Assembly: GCA_014904845.1 (NCBI GenBank)
Contig: MU119456.1
Coordinates: forward strand, 1 to 64,000
Direction of reading: 5' to 3'
Origin: Acephala macrosclerotiorum
Lineage: Eukaryota > Ascomycota > Leotiomycetes > Helotiales > Mollisiaceae
Length of the DNA stretch: 64,000 nucleotides
The notes beneath the pieces are model-generated. The model had not been told where the DNA came from. It did not search any database and saw nothing but the letters and a program-made list of their open reading frames with translations. Position 1 is the first letter of the stretch. Every line of letters starts with the position of its first letter. The translations under genes were made by a program, and so were the position numbers. Below are positions 24,698-40,500 of the stretch, piece after piece.

Positions 24698-27589
24698 CTT
24701 GACGACTTCTTGGTGGAGGATAGTATATACAAGTTCTTCGAAGTCCGATATTAAATGAGAGTATAGAAACCAAGGAAGAGAAAGAGTGAATCTGGCTGGC
24801 TCAACCAAACCAATCTACGTAGAAACTAAACTCGTGACTGATGTGATGGAATACCAACAAGCACAAGGAGGTACACCAGAGACGGGATAACGATATTAAG
24901 TACAAGCCTTTTCACCAAGAAAGCAAGCGAAGCAGCTTAAAGTTGTGAACGGTGCATGAAAAGGATAGAGTTTCCTTCAATGAGACGGCCCTAGTGAAGC
25001 TTCTGGTTCGAAGATAACTCTATTCCTGCTTGGCACTCAACATCCAATCTCCTGGTCCTACAGACCAATGAATTAGACTCGTCCGGATGACGGGAGTGGG
25101 AGTGAGTATACTTTCGGCAAAGGCCCACCTTTCGTGGTTGGGGAGTGATGAACTTTCGTGTGGTGTGGGTGGTGGACTGAGATACCCTTGCGAGGGTTTG
25201 AGGTGAATTAGGTTCGAGGAAAAGGAGGTGTGGTTGGTGGTTGAGAATTAAGAGGATGGATACAGAAGTTGAGGGAGGACTAATGCATGTCCCCAAATGC
25301 TTGATACAAACAAGAATCACGACCAAGAAGAATCTATCTCTTGCCTAGCTCAAGACTTTTATGCGTGAAACCTAAAGAAAGCGAACACTTCGTAGGCGCA
25401 CCAATTCCACCAAAGAGAAGTTCTGATGATTTCGGACATTTCGACATCACGCTCGTCATTTCTGAGCACCGACTCCCGAGAATTCAGATTAAGCTTCGAT
25501 GATCCGTTTCCAATGTCAACACCCATGCGATTCGTGAGGTTGGGGTTCTGTGCCTCCGCACGGATGGGAGAAAAGTTTATGTCGCAACCTCGAAACATCT
25601 TGTGCTACAAATTGGCGCTGATGGAACGATTGGGACGTGCGAATAAGGTTGTACCAATAACCTACTTGCTTGTTGGGGGCCAAGCCGGGCCAGCGAGTAC
25701 CCATGCTTTTCTGCATAGAAGCGACATCTGAGCTGGTCCTTTGATCGTGGGCAGAGGTGGACAAAGAGTGCATGTTATAACTCGCAGGACTTCCAGCTCT
25801 CATGGCATGACTAGGACGTGAGTATATGGTTCGAGTGACATCTCACTTGAGGGTTTCTCGAGTCAGGTGCTGTGAGTGTCGAACCGGCCGGGACATCTTG
25901 CCAGGTTGTTGCTGTAGATCCACGAATGTAAATTTGCACTTGCAGCTGTCAAATCAAACTTTCCTCCATACTGCGTGAACTTTGCCGCAAAATCGAAGTC
26001 TCTAGGTAACCTCTTCATGGCCCCTCCTAAGGTCTTCGCCGCCACCTCCCAGGCGATACGATATACACACTCTCACATCCTGCATGCATCCAGAGACCTA
26101 CCCAGCGCTCAGAGCCATAGTTAAACACCAGATGAAGAAATACATAAAACAGCAACCCCCTCCCTCGCAACTCACTGACTCGAAACAAATGAGCGAAACG
26201 CTCTCCCATCTTCTCCATACCTGACGATCACTCGGCTTCGTGACCTGGGTCGGGTGGGGAAGAGATCGGTTGCGATGCACCCGCCGTCATACCCCCTGTC
26301 TTCCGTGCCCATCCATGACGAATTTGCTATGTCTGTCTAGGACATCAGATGAACCGTTCGGCACACGGTGAACACGTCATTTCCATAAAGAGCAGCCTGC
26401 CCCGAAGAAACAAATGACCAAGAATCACTTTTCCATCCGCAGCCGGAAAATGTCCAAACTACGAGTAAAAGAACCACTCCTACATATACAATCGTAACCA
26501 TTGTTCAAAAAGTCCAAAGGCCAAGAAGAACACCTGCTTCAAATCCAACTTTAGCAGTGAACAAAAAGTCCTCCCTCGCTTCGGCACCCACCGAGCCCAT
26601 TCGTCACTTCTTTCCCTCCCATTACCCTAAACTTTAATTTTAACTTCCGAGCCCAACCGCGCATCAAACAACCACCATCTGATGAAGCAGCCATAAAACC
26701 ACTTCCCCTCCCTCCCAAAGCTTCGCATCCCCTCCAACCCCACTGAAACGAACCTGGATCTTCGTTTGAAGTTCATGTGCTTTCTCTCAACTACCGAACG
26801 AACGACTTGGCCTGACTCGATCAAGATTGGGGAAAGTCGTAACGTAAAATCGTGGCATGATTTTGAGCAGCGCAAAAGCACACCATCCAACATGGCTGCA
26901 TTCCGGTTAGCCTTACATCAGAGACGATGCGGGAATTGTCCACGCCGGTGAGATGCTGCTGTCTTCTCCTCGCTTGATTCTGCTGCTTCGATGCTTTGTT
27001 GCCGGCATCGCTGTTGGAAGATCGAAGTATAACTCTCTACCTTAAGTCAAAAGTCCACATTCACATGCTCCCAACTCCCCTCCCGATCTCGATCCCATTC
27101 CACTCCTCACTCCTCGTTTGAAGTCCTTATCTTCCCATCAGCATCTCGCTATAATGCATGGCTAAATCCTCGGGCGCTTGGCGGGAAACCTTCATCACAA
27201 GAATGTAATATGCCGCTGTGGGCTTTCATATGAACAAGATTTGCATTTGCAGTCCAATCAGAGCAAATATATACATCGCTTTGCTCCTCTTAGAAACACT
27301 TCCATTCCTAACCAAAACAAAAATCCAATCCAAGGATCCTGTTCCGCCATGTTCCCAACTGGTTTCTGGACGTGATAGGCGTTTCCGATCCCATCCCATG
27401 TTTCAATCCAGCTTGCCAGGCCCGGCAATATACATAAAAAAAGAACCTCAGAACACTGGATATCTGACGCCTTGGAACGCCGACCCAATGCTCGCTAAAC
27501 CGCTTTCTCAAAAATCAAATCACCTCCATTATCCTCTTTTCTTCATCCTCACATCCCTCAAGGTATGAGCTCACGGCGCTCCCTCCACC
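24698..27589. other. intergenic, no gene seen
   Basis: About 2.9 kb between the 5' end of the secreted-protein gene and the 3' end of the membrane-protein gene. Frames on both strands are short (under about 120 codons) and unlike proteins. CT-rich tracts occur near 24450-24500 (reverse) and 27060-27130. I see no repeats or RNA genes. Confidence 0.45.
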
Positions 27590-30377
27590 TCAATCCTTAC
27601 TCCCCACCCTCTCTAAACTCCCACTCCTCTCCCTATGTTCCACAAACGCCAACTCCTGACTTCCCCTCCCACCTTTGGGAGATTTAATCATCTCGAACAT
27701 TGTCGAGAAGCGGCGACTGAGACGTCGGATCGAGGATTCACTTTCTGGGCTATCCCTTTCACCTCTTCCCGCCCACCCGCCTCCACCATTACCACCCCAC
27801 CCACCATTTCCCCATAGACTACTTCGTCGACTTTCGCCTGTTGGGAGACCATGGTGATCGTATGCTGGGTCGACTTGGTGTCTCGCCCCCGGAACCGAAT
27901 TGAGGTAGATAGGATGCAACATCCCAACAGCATAAATCGCCACAATCACGCAGTAGCTATACTCAACACTCAGTCCATCAACTCTCTGCACCGCAAACAT
28001 AACAAACGCAAACACCGCACCCCCAGACGTCGCACCAGTAATAAAACCCGCACCCCATTTCGTCCAACTCCCCAGTCCCCGAAGTCCAATCGCATACACA
28101 AGCGGGAAGATCGGGCCCTCGAAGAAGAAAAACACAATCGCCGGTCCTGCGATAGAGTTTGCATCTATACCCAGACTCATCGTCAAGACTGCGAAGATCA
28201 TACATCCGACAAAGCTGATGAGGAGAAGGATGCGGGGGCTGATTATGAGACATAAAAAGGCGAAGAATAAACGACCAAATGCAAAGACTGCGTGGGATAT
28301 CAAGGTGTAGTTGTCGATAGAGAGTGTTAAACCGCTACCACGGAGAGAGGACAATGATTCTAGCAGCGCACCGAACCAAACGGACATAGCTTCCTGCGCA
28401 CCCACATACAAAAACTGCGCTATGACTACTAGAACCAAACTCGTAATCACCAGCGGTAGTTTCACACCCTTTAATAGAGGGATCGAGATCTTTTGTTCGC
28501 GGTAAATACCCAAGTCTTCGGATTGTTGTTGTAGATCGGAATCCGTGGCTTCGGGGAGAGGCATGTAGTAGAAAAATAGAGCTAAAATGACTGTAAAGAG
28601 TGCGATAGCGAGGTAACTCCACTGGACGTCAATGAGTCCTATATTTCGAGGCCCGTTGGAACTGAGGCCATTAAAGAGGACTTTTTCGGCTAGGACTTGG
28701 GAGAGGAGGGATGCGATGGCTTGTACGCCCTGCGCGAGCAGGAGGCGGAATTCGGAATGATAGCTTGGACCACAGAGAGCGAGGAAGGGATTCGCTGCAG
28801 TTTCGAGAATGGAGAGACCCATTCCAACGACGAAATTTGAGATTATGAATCCGGGGAAAGATGTCAGGACGGCAGAGGGCCAGAACATTAATGTACCGGT
28901 ACCGTAGATGCAGAGACCGACTATGAAGGTTGCTTTGAAGCCGGCTTTGCGGAGGACCCATTGTCCGATTAGGAGGGCGCCGAAGAAGTAGGCTCCGAAA
29001 TAGGCGGTGGAGAGACCGAGGGTTTGGGCTGTGCTTTCTCCGGCTATCATTGCGATTTCGTTGTTAAGGGTGTTGAGGAGGCCGTAGGAGAAGCCCCAGA
29101 GGAAGAAGAGGATTGTTACCATGGTACAGTATTTGAATGATTCCATGTCTTTGGTCTTGAGCATACTTTTTGGTCGTCTCATGTTGACGAATCCGAAGTA
29201 GGTGGTGTTGTCTGTCGTTTGAGTGTGTGCAGTTGCTGTACGGTTCATCGTCCCAGGTTCCATGCCGGGAATGGTGAGGAAATCCATCATATCCATCTCT
29301 GCTTCTCGGTCACCACCAACCTGAGCCGGAGGCAATGCCCGAATCGGAGGGGCGACCAAATCTAGTCGATAGTCTCGATTACTGTTGCTAGATCTTCTCT
29401 GCACTTGGGATGAAATTGACTCAGTCTTGTACGTCACAGTTCCAGAACCACTGCGATCCGTAATCATTGCAGGTAGAATTCGTTTGACAAGCGGTTTCAG
29501 GGTCGGGATACAAGCACAAATAATCCCTACATTCACCTCAACAGCAGACCACATCAAAGCTGTAGCCGCATTCCAAGCAAAGTCCGTTCCAGTACCCAAT
29601 TGCTGATGAGCGACGACCTGGTTATCAACTGCTTGCTGGAGGTAATAAATCCGAATAACATCTACGATAGTGACGAACACACCGAGCGTGAATGTGAAAA
29701 CCAGGACCGTCTTCTGTCGCTGAGGTAATCGCATACCAGTTAGGACTGGGATTGGAAGAACCAATATCGCTAGGTCGGTAATGATGTTAACAGGCGCTGA
29801 ACAGAGATATAATGTCGTGATCGAAGTGCATTTGTTGCTCGTCTGTTTCGGATCGTATGCAGCACTCACAGGACTGCATTGGAACACATTCAAGAATGTC
29901 AATACCACGCCCGCGATATTGACCACAGCAAGCGTAACGTATGAAGCGATTCGAAGCATATTCTGCGTATTCTTCGACATGCGGAGGTAGAAAATCAGGA
30001 TTGAGGTCTTGGTCGCCATCAACGCAGGGTTATATAGAATCGTGAACGCATATTCGCTTCTCCGCAGAGAAGGGCGCCATGATTCTGGTATATCGACATC
30101 GTGTCTGCCCAATCCCTTCGCGGTGCCCCAATCAATCGAGAATGAGAGGCCGAATGCGATGAACTGCAATTGTCAGCGTATTTCTCTACCAGGAATTGAA
30201 TAAACATACCCAGGCGAGGATAATGACCCAATCATCCGCCGTCCTATTTCGCAGGATCCCGAATCTGCTAATGAGTCTCGAAACCACAAACACAGTCGCA
30301 AGCACAAACGTCGTAGTCGTAACAATGAAGACCGACTCGCCGCGCGAGTGGTCCTCATTAATCGTCGAGAACGACAT
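27590..30377 (-). CDS. fusion of fungal rhodopsin-like membrane domain and FucP-type MFS transporter, 913 aa
   Basis: Exon 1 is 30377-30210 (56 codons, ATG at 30377). The intron 30209-30174 has GTATG...CAG. Exon 2, 30173-27590, is one uninterrupted frame. Residues about 15-285 form the seven-helix fungal rhodopsin-like (PTH11/SAT4-related) domain: RTADDWVIILAW, ILIFYLRMSK, CTS...LYLCSAPVNIITDLAILVLPIPVL, and the EVNVGIICACIPTLKPL end of the last helix. A hydrophilic linker carries the FLTIPGMEPG motif. From about 395 the chain is an FucP/Gal-Glc-type MFS domain: FFLWGFSYGLLNTLN, FGAYFFGALLIG, SILETAANPFLALCG, LYVGAQEAMSVWF, FFFFEGPIFPLVYAIGLRGLG. A Gly/Arg/Ser-rich tail follows. It would be a plasma-membrane protein of about 19 helices, possibly coupling sensing and transport. 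Both halves look intact. Confidence 0.85.
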
Positions 30378-32594
30378 TTGAACGTCCTTTCCCTACTTTC
30401 AATCGTCGAGAAATGGGTTTATTTTCATGGTTGTCTTCGAATCCAAGCCCCCATCAGGGACCAGTATGGGGATTTGTAGGGTTCGAGATGGGCTTTCCAG
30501 AAGAATGGTGGAAAGGTAGCCAATGGCCCAATTCAAAGTTTAAGGTATCTGACCGTGGAGATTTGGGTCTGAGGGTGAGGCTTGGATTGTTGCGGGAATA
30601 AAATTGTGATCTGTTGTCGCGGTGTCTCCGTCTCGAGTCCTCTCTTTCTCTCCTCTCTCTCTCGTCGTTCTTCGTTCCTCGTTCCTGACCGAACTGTATG
30701 AACGTGCACAAAGACCCTTGCTTCGCAATTGCAAGCAGATCAGACGTTGAGTTCGTTGTGTTTCATCTGAATCGTGCACGCAACACTCAAACACAAGACG
30801 CAAAGGGGGAGAACGAAGAGAAGAATCTTCAACAAACCTCCCTCCTCCCTCCTCCCTCCTCCTCCGAACCACCTGCCGCTACCCGCAGCTCAACAGGCCG
30901 TCCAGCTCACCCAATCCCATCCCGTCGGATCTGGGGACGCAGCGCAAGAAACGGCGAGCTATAGGACAAAGACCGGGAAAACCCCAGCCTCGACCGTTCT
31001 TCGTGGGCAGCGATTCGTCAAACTATCTCGAGATGGGGCGAAAAGTGAGGGTTTGGGATCGCCAACCTTGACATAAACGACTATTTTTGCGACCACTCAT
31101 GTCTCAGTATTAAGCACTTGCCCCGCATTTTAGGGAGCGAGTGCCTTGCGCCAGTGACGTCTCGACTGCATCTTGGCATCTACGAGTCAGAGGCGATGAA
31201 ATTAAGTTTTTAATTACTCTGAAGTTGGTTAAGCTTGCGTTTATCTTGCTCATTTGTTTTGCCGGATCTGAGAAACGGGAGAGCGTGAGGCTTGCCGCTG
31301 AGTGAACTGAGTTTTTGGCGACATTCAAGGAAGCTATCACGTGCTGTAAGCTAGGCTGTTCTTTGGGAGGGAAGAGCGTTTGCTGCTTTGAGGCATTACT
31401 CGTGAGCTTCTGCTTCCTCTTGGGATTTCCTCTGTTCAGCTTAGGGCAGCTTGGCCTTCCCGAGCCGATCCCAAAAAGAGAGTTTTGCTTCGGCGGAGAA
31501 GATCCCGTCTCAACATCCTTCATAAACATTATACCACGCAAACACTCGCTTAACCAACTTGTGCATTCTTCACCTAACCAACCACAATGCCCATCGAAAC
31601 CGAATCCCAAGAAAAGAAGCGAGGAACCGTTTGTGACGTATATCCGCGAACAATTCCCCTTCCCTTCACCCGCATCAAATTCCCCAGATCTCGTTGCCTT
31701 GGATCCGTGGGTTGGGGGGCGGGATCTTATCGTCTGTGTGTTGCAGGATCAGGAATCAGGATCGTTGGGGACGGGAACTCGATGAAAGGTGGGTGAAAAA
31801 GGCGGGCAGAAGATGCGACCCCGCATGCGCCCATTTTGAAAATGGGGGGAAGTCGGCCCGAACGATTTTGCGGTGGACACACGTGATGGAGGTTGAAGGA
31901 GAAAAGCCTGAATTGAGCGGGAGGATTGATACTCGAGTCTTTTTGGTGAGACGACGGCGAACGGGAGGTGAGATGACGAGATATGGTGTGGAAAGTGGGT
32001 TTGAGCGTTGGAAAATTTATCGAATGGGGGAAGAGGAAGGTGATAGGGTCGAGGAATCAGGTGAGGGTGAGAAAAGTACATATTTTGGAGGGTATTGAGA
32101 TTCCGGTCCAGATTTCTGGAAAAAGGGGAGACGATGAGCCCCATTTTCATTCTCGCTTGTGGAAAGGGGGTGTCGATTCATTTTTTGAGAGATATCTTGA
32201 TTTGAAGAAGTGAAAGATATGTGATTTGGTTTTATACAATAAACATCTGCTATGATGAAAATCCTTTCCCGATCCCAATCCCGAACGCCATGCCTTGCTA
32301 GCTGATGAGCTAACTCGCAATCCAGATATCAAAATTAAGTAAAAGTTCCCAGTAACATGCCTTCGTGACCGACCGCCGCCAGATGAGACGAAACCAAAGC
32401 AGACCAGAACTCCGAAGCAGTTGCTCGCTCGCTGTACCGCGTCATGCATGCCTTTGTACACCTTTCCTCCTTTCCATCCATCCATCCCAAGTCCCTCCCC
32501 TTTCCCGCTTCCATCTAACTCAATTCAATCCTCTTGGTTGAAGAAGCCTGCACCGCTTCACCTTTGGTAATTTGAGTAAAGGTAAGAATGGCAA
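30378..32594. other. intergenic with one doubtful short frame
   Basis: The part next to 30378 should hold the promoter of the membrane-protein gene (TC-rich TCTCTCTTTCTCTCC tract near 30640). At 31587-31796 plus, an ATG in good context (CCACAATG) opens a 69-codon frame starting MPIETESQEKKRG; a second frame over the same bases reads protein-like too. I recognise no family, and it may be a gene relic. Nothing else is supportable. Confidence 0.35.
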
Positions 32595-35485
<2,891 letters not shown>

Positions 35486-37346
35486 GATGATGGAACGAAG
35501 TAAAAAAAAAAAGACAGTGGCGGGGAGGGGTGGGCGTGTGTCGAGCAAATAGGATCGTCACATCATAAAGGCAAATCCCGATGGGCGCATGCCGTCGGCC
35601 AGAAACGCTGCTCCTCTGTCTGTGCCTGCGTTGCCGTATCTCTGTTGAAGAGAGACACTGCAGAGACCAAATGAGAGCTGTGGATTTTAGGGTTGAAGTG
35701 GACGTGAGGCACCAATGGCGCTGGCCTGTCGAGAAGTGACCGGACCGTCCTGCACCGAATTGCCCCAGCTTTGTGCACCCGGCTCCACTGATCAGTTGAC
35801 AGAAATGGCGTTGGAAGACGTGGTAGACCTGGCGCAGTGTTCGAGCTGTATATACGAGATGCCTCGGCACGGTGGTGGCGCTGGCGGTGAATGGGTGGCG
35901 TCTCAGTGATCGGTGACCGTTAGGAGGCTCTCCGATGTCGAGGAAGGCCCTCGTAGTTATCGACAGGAGTCAGGTCCTGAAGAGAAAAATACTTTCGTAA
36001 AAGAACTGCAGAAGGGAGAAGGGCTGGCTGGGCTGACTAGGCTGATGTTTGGCTTGTTCGATTCGAGATTGCGGGGAGGAAGAACTAGTTTTGGCATGCA
36101 GGAGGGCTAGGGGTGATCTCCCTCGCCGAAAACGTGGGTCGTGAAAGTGGGATGCTGGGCTCTTGCTGACACGACGTGAAATTTGGCGTCTGACTTTGAC
36201 TTTGACTTTGACGAACGTGAACGAGATGATGAAGGAGGCACCAGGTTTACAAATATCAGATAAAATGGTAAAACGTGAAAGGAAATAATCATGCCAGCTA
36301 GGTCATTCGCAGAGCAGAGTTGAATCGCTGAGGTCTGTACCTTGCGGGGACATGCCTGATCCAAGACGAGTCTCCGAAACCATGGTTGGAGAAGGTCTGG
36401 TAGAGCACTCTCGTATGTGGAATCGAACAAGCTGGGAGCTGGGCGTCGCAAAACTCTGAATCGGTCGATGCACGCGGCAGGTAGGGGGTGCTCTCACCTC
36501 CTCTGAACTTTACTACCTATCGTCCCTGCGATCCGCCGTGGCAAGTTGGGGACCTGAAAAACGTGCAGCAATACTCAATATCAATCCCTACCTAGCCCAT
36601 CACAATTTGCAAGTCACAAGAGAGAGAGCCGCTGTAGCTGCTCGCCTCCACACATGCACATGCACATGCACATGCCAGATATCGCCGGCAAGCCGAAGAA
36701 AGCGAGTCTCGAGGCATTTGACCTGGCAGGTCCATATTTCCGCAAGTATCCCAACAGCAAAGATGTACAATGCGATCGAGATACGATTGGTGCGCATGTC
36801 CGCAAATACCGGCGTCTTCTCTCCGCGCGCTCGCTGCGGTATCACGAACAGGAAGGTTGCAATGCGCAATGTAGGTAAGCTTTCGAGGCTTTATCATGAA
36901 GCTTGAGAAGCTTCCAAGTTGGGCAAATGAGCAGCGATCTCTCGTCTCCGAACTTGGACTGAAATCACTCAGAAGGTGTTTTCAACACATAGTTTGGACC
37001 CTGAAATCTCATCCTAAACAGCGCTTGCGTCCTGCAAGAACCGTTCCAAGGGTTTCCAGGCTTCGTTGATCCCTATTCAAATAAGCGAGGATCCGGATCG
37101 CGCCAGAATCTCCCTCAGAACCTTCTCTCAGCCTTCTGGAAACCCGTCAAACCCGTCAAACCATCATCGCCCCATCAAAAATCTCTCGTCACTCCACTAT
37201 CACGACCAAGGTCAAGCTGAACGTCGCATTAAACTATCCCTTCATATCAAAACCGCATTGATCCAACCCACAACCCGCTACCGGTTTCCCAGTTTTAACT
37301 ATCCAAGATCTCAACAGCCCCATCTAAATAAATTAACTGATGTTTA
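35486..37346. other. intergenic with two short tandem repeats
   Basis: Upstream region of the zinc-cluster gene and beyond; no supported gene. Two hexanucleotide arrays are present: TTTGAC repeats at about 36191-36212 and CACATG x4 at 36651-36674. Frames of 100-167 codons exist but overlap on opposite strands and lack family features. Confidence 0.5.
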
Positions 37347-37503
37347 CTACCCACAGGGCCTTTTAAATGTTAATTCTGAGGTGGTTGTGGCCGTGTCTCC
37401 AAGGGGTGGTCAGACCAATCCCCTATTCGAGATCACAGTGTTTTACTATATATAGTTAAATACTGGTCATTGCTTATTAACATTTAATAGGGCCTATAGG
37501 GAG
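37347..37503. mobile_element. 157-bp TA-flanked MITE
   Basis: Terminal inverted repeats of about 28 bp. The left end CTACCCACAGGGCC is followed by TTTTAAATGTTAAT; the right end read inward is CTCCCTATAGGCCC followed by TATTAAATGTTAAT. Both ends are bordered by TA (37345-37346, 37504-37505), as for Tc1/mariner-type MITEs. The interior has a TATATATAG palindrome and no frame. Not AT-converted, so younger than, or missed by, the RIP process seen elsewhere. Confidence 0.75.
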
Positions 37504-40500
37504 TATTTCGCAAGCTTCGCGTCGGGTCGTGCAATGGCAAGCATATCGCGGCAACCCACCGGGACATGGGAATCTAAATGCTGAAATGAGAGTCGCTCAC
37601 TGAAACAACGCCAGTAACAATCCGGGTCTCGTTCCTTTCGCTCGAGGGTTCCCCGCAAATTCCGCAAGCTGCACCTTTCTTGTTCCTTCTGCATGTCGTC
37701 TCTCTCTAGTTCCTGCTCGTCTAGCCTTTTCTTGTTGTGGGCTTTTCGGAAGCAAACGGTCCGGTTGTCAATTTTTGTGTTAATGCTTTTGACGACACGA
37801 CAATTGTTGATTTTTCATACAAGGTACCGCCGACCATCCACCAAAAAAGATCTACACGGGAAGATCGTCATCGTATCGTATCGTAATGTTCACTCGTTCG
37901 TCCACCGGATAGGATGAAATATCTTCTAGAAGTCTAGAAGTCTTTTGTCGTCCGGCGTAAACTCCAAAAGTAGATAGGCTCCGAAAGAGGGGAACGACTT
38001 ATCAGATAGAACATTGGCCCCTCAGGGGAATATGCCGGAGGTACCTTACAAGACCCCTCGATTCAGGACCCCATCTTCATGTCGTGGTCATGTACCTCGA
38101 CGGAATCCGGGGAAAGTTCCTCAGGGCAGATGCACGTCTCGGTGAAACAAAGAGGCCGAGATCTATCTAGGAAGGGTCAGCAGGAGAAAGTGCTCCTTCT
38201 ATCCGATATGGTTGCCTTCTTTGCATGTGTTATTGTGCGTTTTGATGCAGGGGAGAGGGGTGAGGAGCGGATGAATTTTTGTCCTGAGGGGGCTGACGTG
38301 CAGGAGGTCTTCTTGAATGAGCGCATGTTACACATGAACGTGGCATGCTTGAAATAGATGGAGAGGTACGGAGAGAGCAAAAGGACCGGTAGCAATTGAG
38401 CCATACTCCACACTCACCTTTGTGGAGAGTGTGGAGGTGGGTTTAGGCGTTAATGCGTCCATCTCCAGAGAATAGAGAGGGTGATCTCCAGAGCATGAAT
38501 TAATTGCTCGGTTTGACGACATCCAAGGTTGAGAATACCTCCGCCTCGGTCGAAGTCCCAAGTAGCTTTCAGACATTCTCCTCTACAAGATACTTCGAAG
38601 CAGACAACCCACAAGATGTCGTCGGCACTGGCTTCCCGCCTTCACTCGAGCTATCGCTGCGACCCGTCCCGCTGCGAATGTCGGTGATCTCATGACACCG
38701 GCGGCTACGGCAATGCTCGCCTCTCCCTCCCTTCGTCTCCTTTCTCCTCCTCCATCTACTCGATCTTCATCATGCTAACGACTCGCCTCAGTGCTTCGAT
38801 CTTTTACCCCGCCATCTACTCTTGCCACGATCACAACACTCCTCTTAACTTACGACTATACGACCCGTCTCATACCTCCTCGCAGATTCAAAGGAGTACG
38901 TTCCCGTCTCGGTGATAGAAAAATCTCCGAGCTTACTTGGTGCATCATCCTCCCGCGAATATTCCGAATAACCTAAAGTCGGGTTAGACGCTCCGACATT
39001 CCGCAAACGATTAATGAGAAATACTATTTCATCCCATCTCGAGGATCTGAAAGCGGCAGAGCACCTCGGACAAGCTTCGATGTTCTCCTGGAGGAGGCTG
39101 GTGCGATAGTTTGGGTGACGGCTTGCACATTGTCAACTTCACACTCGCTCAAAAAGTGTAGGACTTTGCCGCCTGTCCCGAAGACTATTGATAGATTGGA
39201 CTTTCTCCTTTTTGTATTGTACCAGAGTTTCCCGCTAGGCTTTTTTGCACCCAATATTCGTTATTGGCAGCACGTTTCTCGGCTTCAAATCTATTTCAGC
39301 AGCCCTGAGACACCGGGCTCTTATCGCAAAGTCTGCGAAAGGAATATAATCCGCTCCTTCTACATTGTACTATACGTTACTCTTAAGCGAGAGTTTTCAA
39401 ATATATTCGCAGTTACAATATCTTGTTCGCGCCGAATATTGGAATTAGACATCATATCAAAAAGCTAATATCTCATTCACTTAAAGTTTTTGGTTTCTCG
39501 GTTGGACATGTTCCAATTCTGTTTCACGTATACAACGCATTAAAACAAAAACTTTATCATTGCATCTTCCGTCTCCGAGTTTCAATTCACTTCTAGTGAC
39601 TGGAGTAGAGTAATCGAATTCAAGTTCAATTTCTTTCGCGTTTACCTTTTACTCAAATCGAAACCTCCCTTCTTCCTGTCCCGCTCTCATTGCCTTTGAA
39701 TTTCGATTCACCTATTTCAGCACCTGCTCTCGATTTGCGATAGAAATTTCTACCCTTCAACGCGAATATAAAACTCGTGCCTCGAGAACAATCTCCTTTC
39801 CTGTCTTCAACTAAACCTTCACGGTGTTTGATCTAGACTTTAGCATCCGCCCTAGCGACTAACAATAGCATTACAAACTTCATGCCCCTGCCTCTTCCTC
39901 CTTTGGACACCTATTTTGCTTTCAATTCATATCTCCACTGAGAATGCTTCAATGCGTCAAATAACCGCTTTTGTTGTCAATAATCCTTTTCATTACCATT
40001 TTCGCAGTTTTCTTCCGCTTGTTTCTCAGCTTCAGGCACAACAAAGTACAACTGAGACTAAACATCTTCCCAGAATCTCGTCTAGTAATGTATTGTTGGT
40101 GTGCCAGTCCAACACGGTTCTCTCCTGTATTCCGGTTCTTGCATGTTTGGTAGAAGCGAGGTTTAGCCGGATGGTGTGGGGATCTGTAGGAGATTGGAGG
40201 GTTGGCTGAAGCTTCTGCTTCTTCTGTTGATGACTTCATGATTTGCTGTTTGTATTCAATTTTATAACACTTACAGTCAAGAAATGCCTTGCAGTTGAGG
40301 TGGTTACGCACTGTCGAAGAGTTGGTTCGTTTACGGCTCTCTATATAATCCTGCATGTTGTTTGATCTCATTTATGAAAGGAACGAGTTTTTAGGCTTGA
40401 TCGAGGCATGCTCAAAGGTTCTAGTGGTGAGGTAATATCAATTATCTTACTTCCCCAGCAGTGAGCACCCGAAGATTTCGGGCTGGCTCCTTTTCTTGGC

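Noticed and set aside
36651..36674. CACATG tandem repeat considered as a start of a CRISPR-like or minisatellite array
   Set aside because: Only four perfect hexamers; a simple microsatellite.
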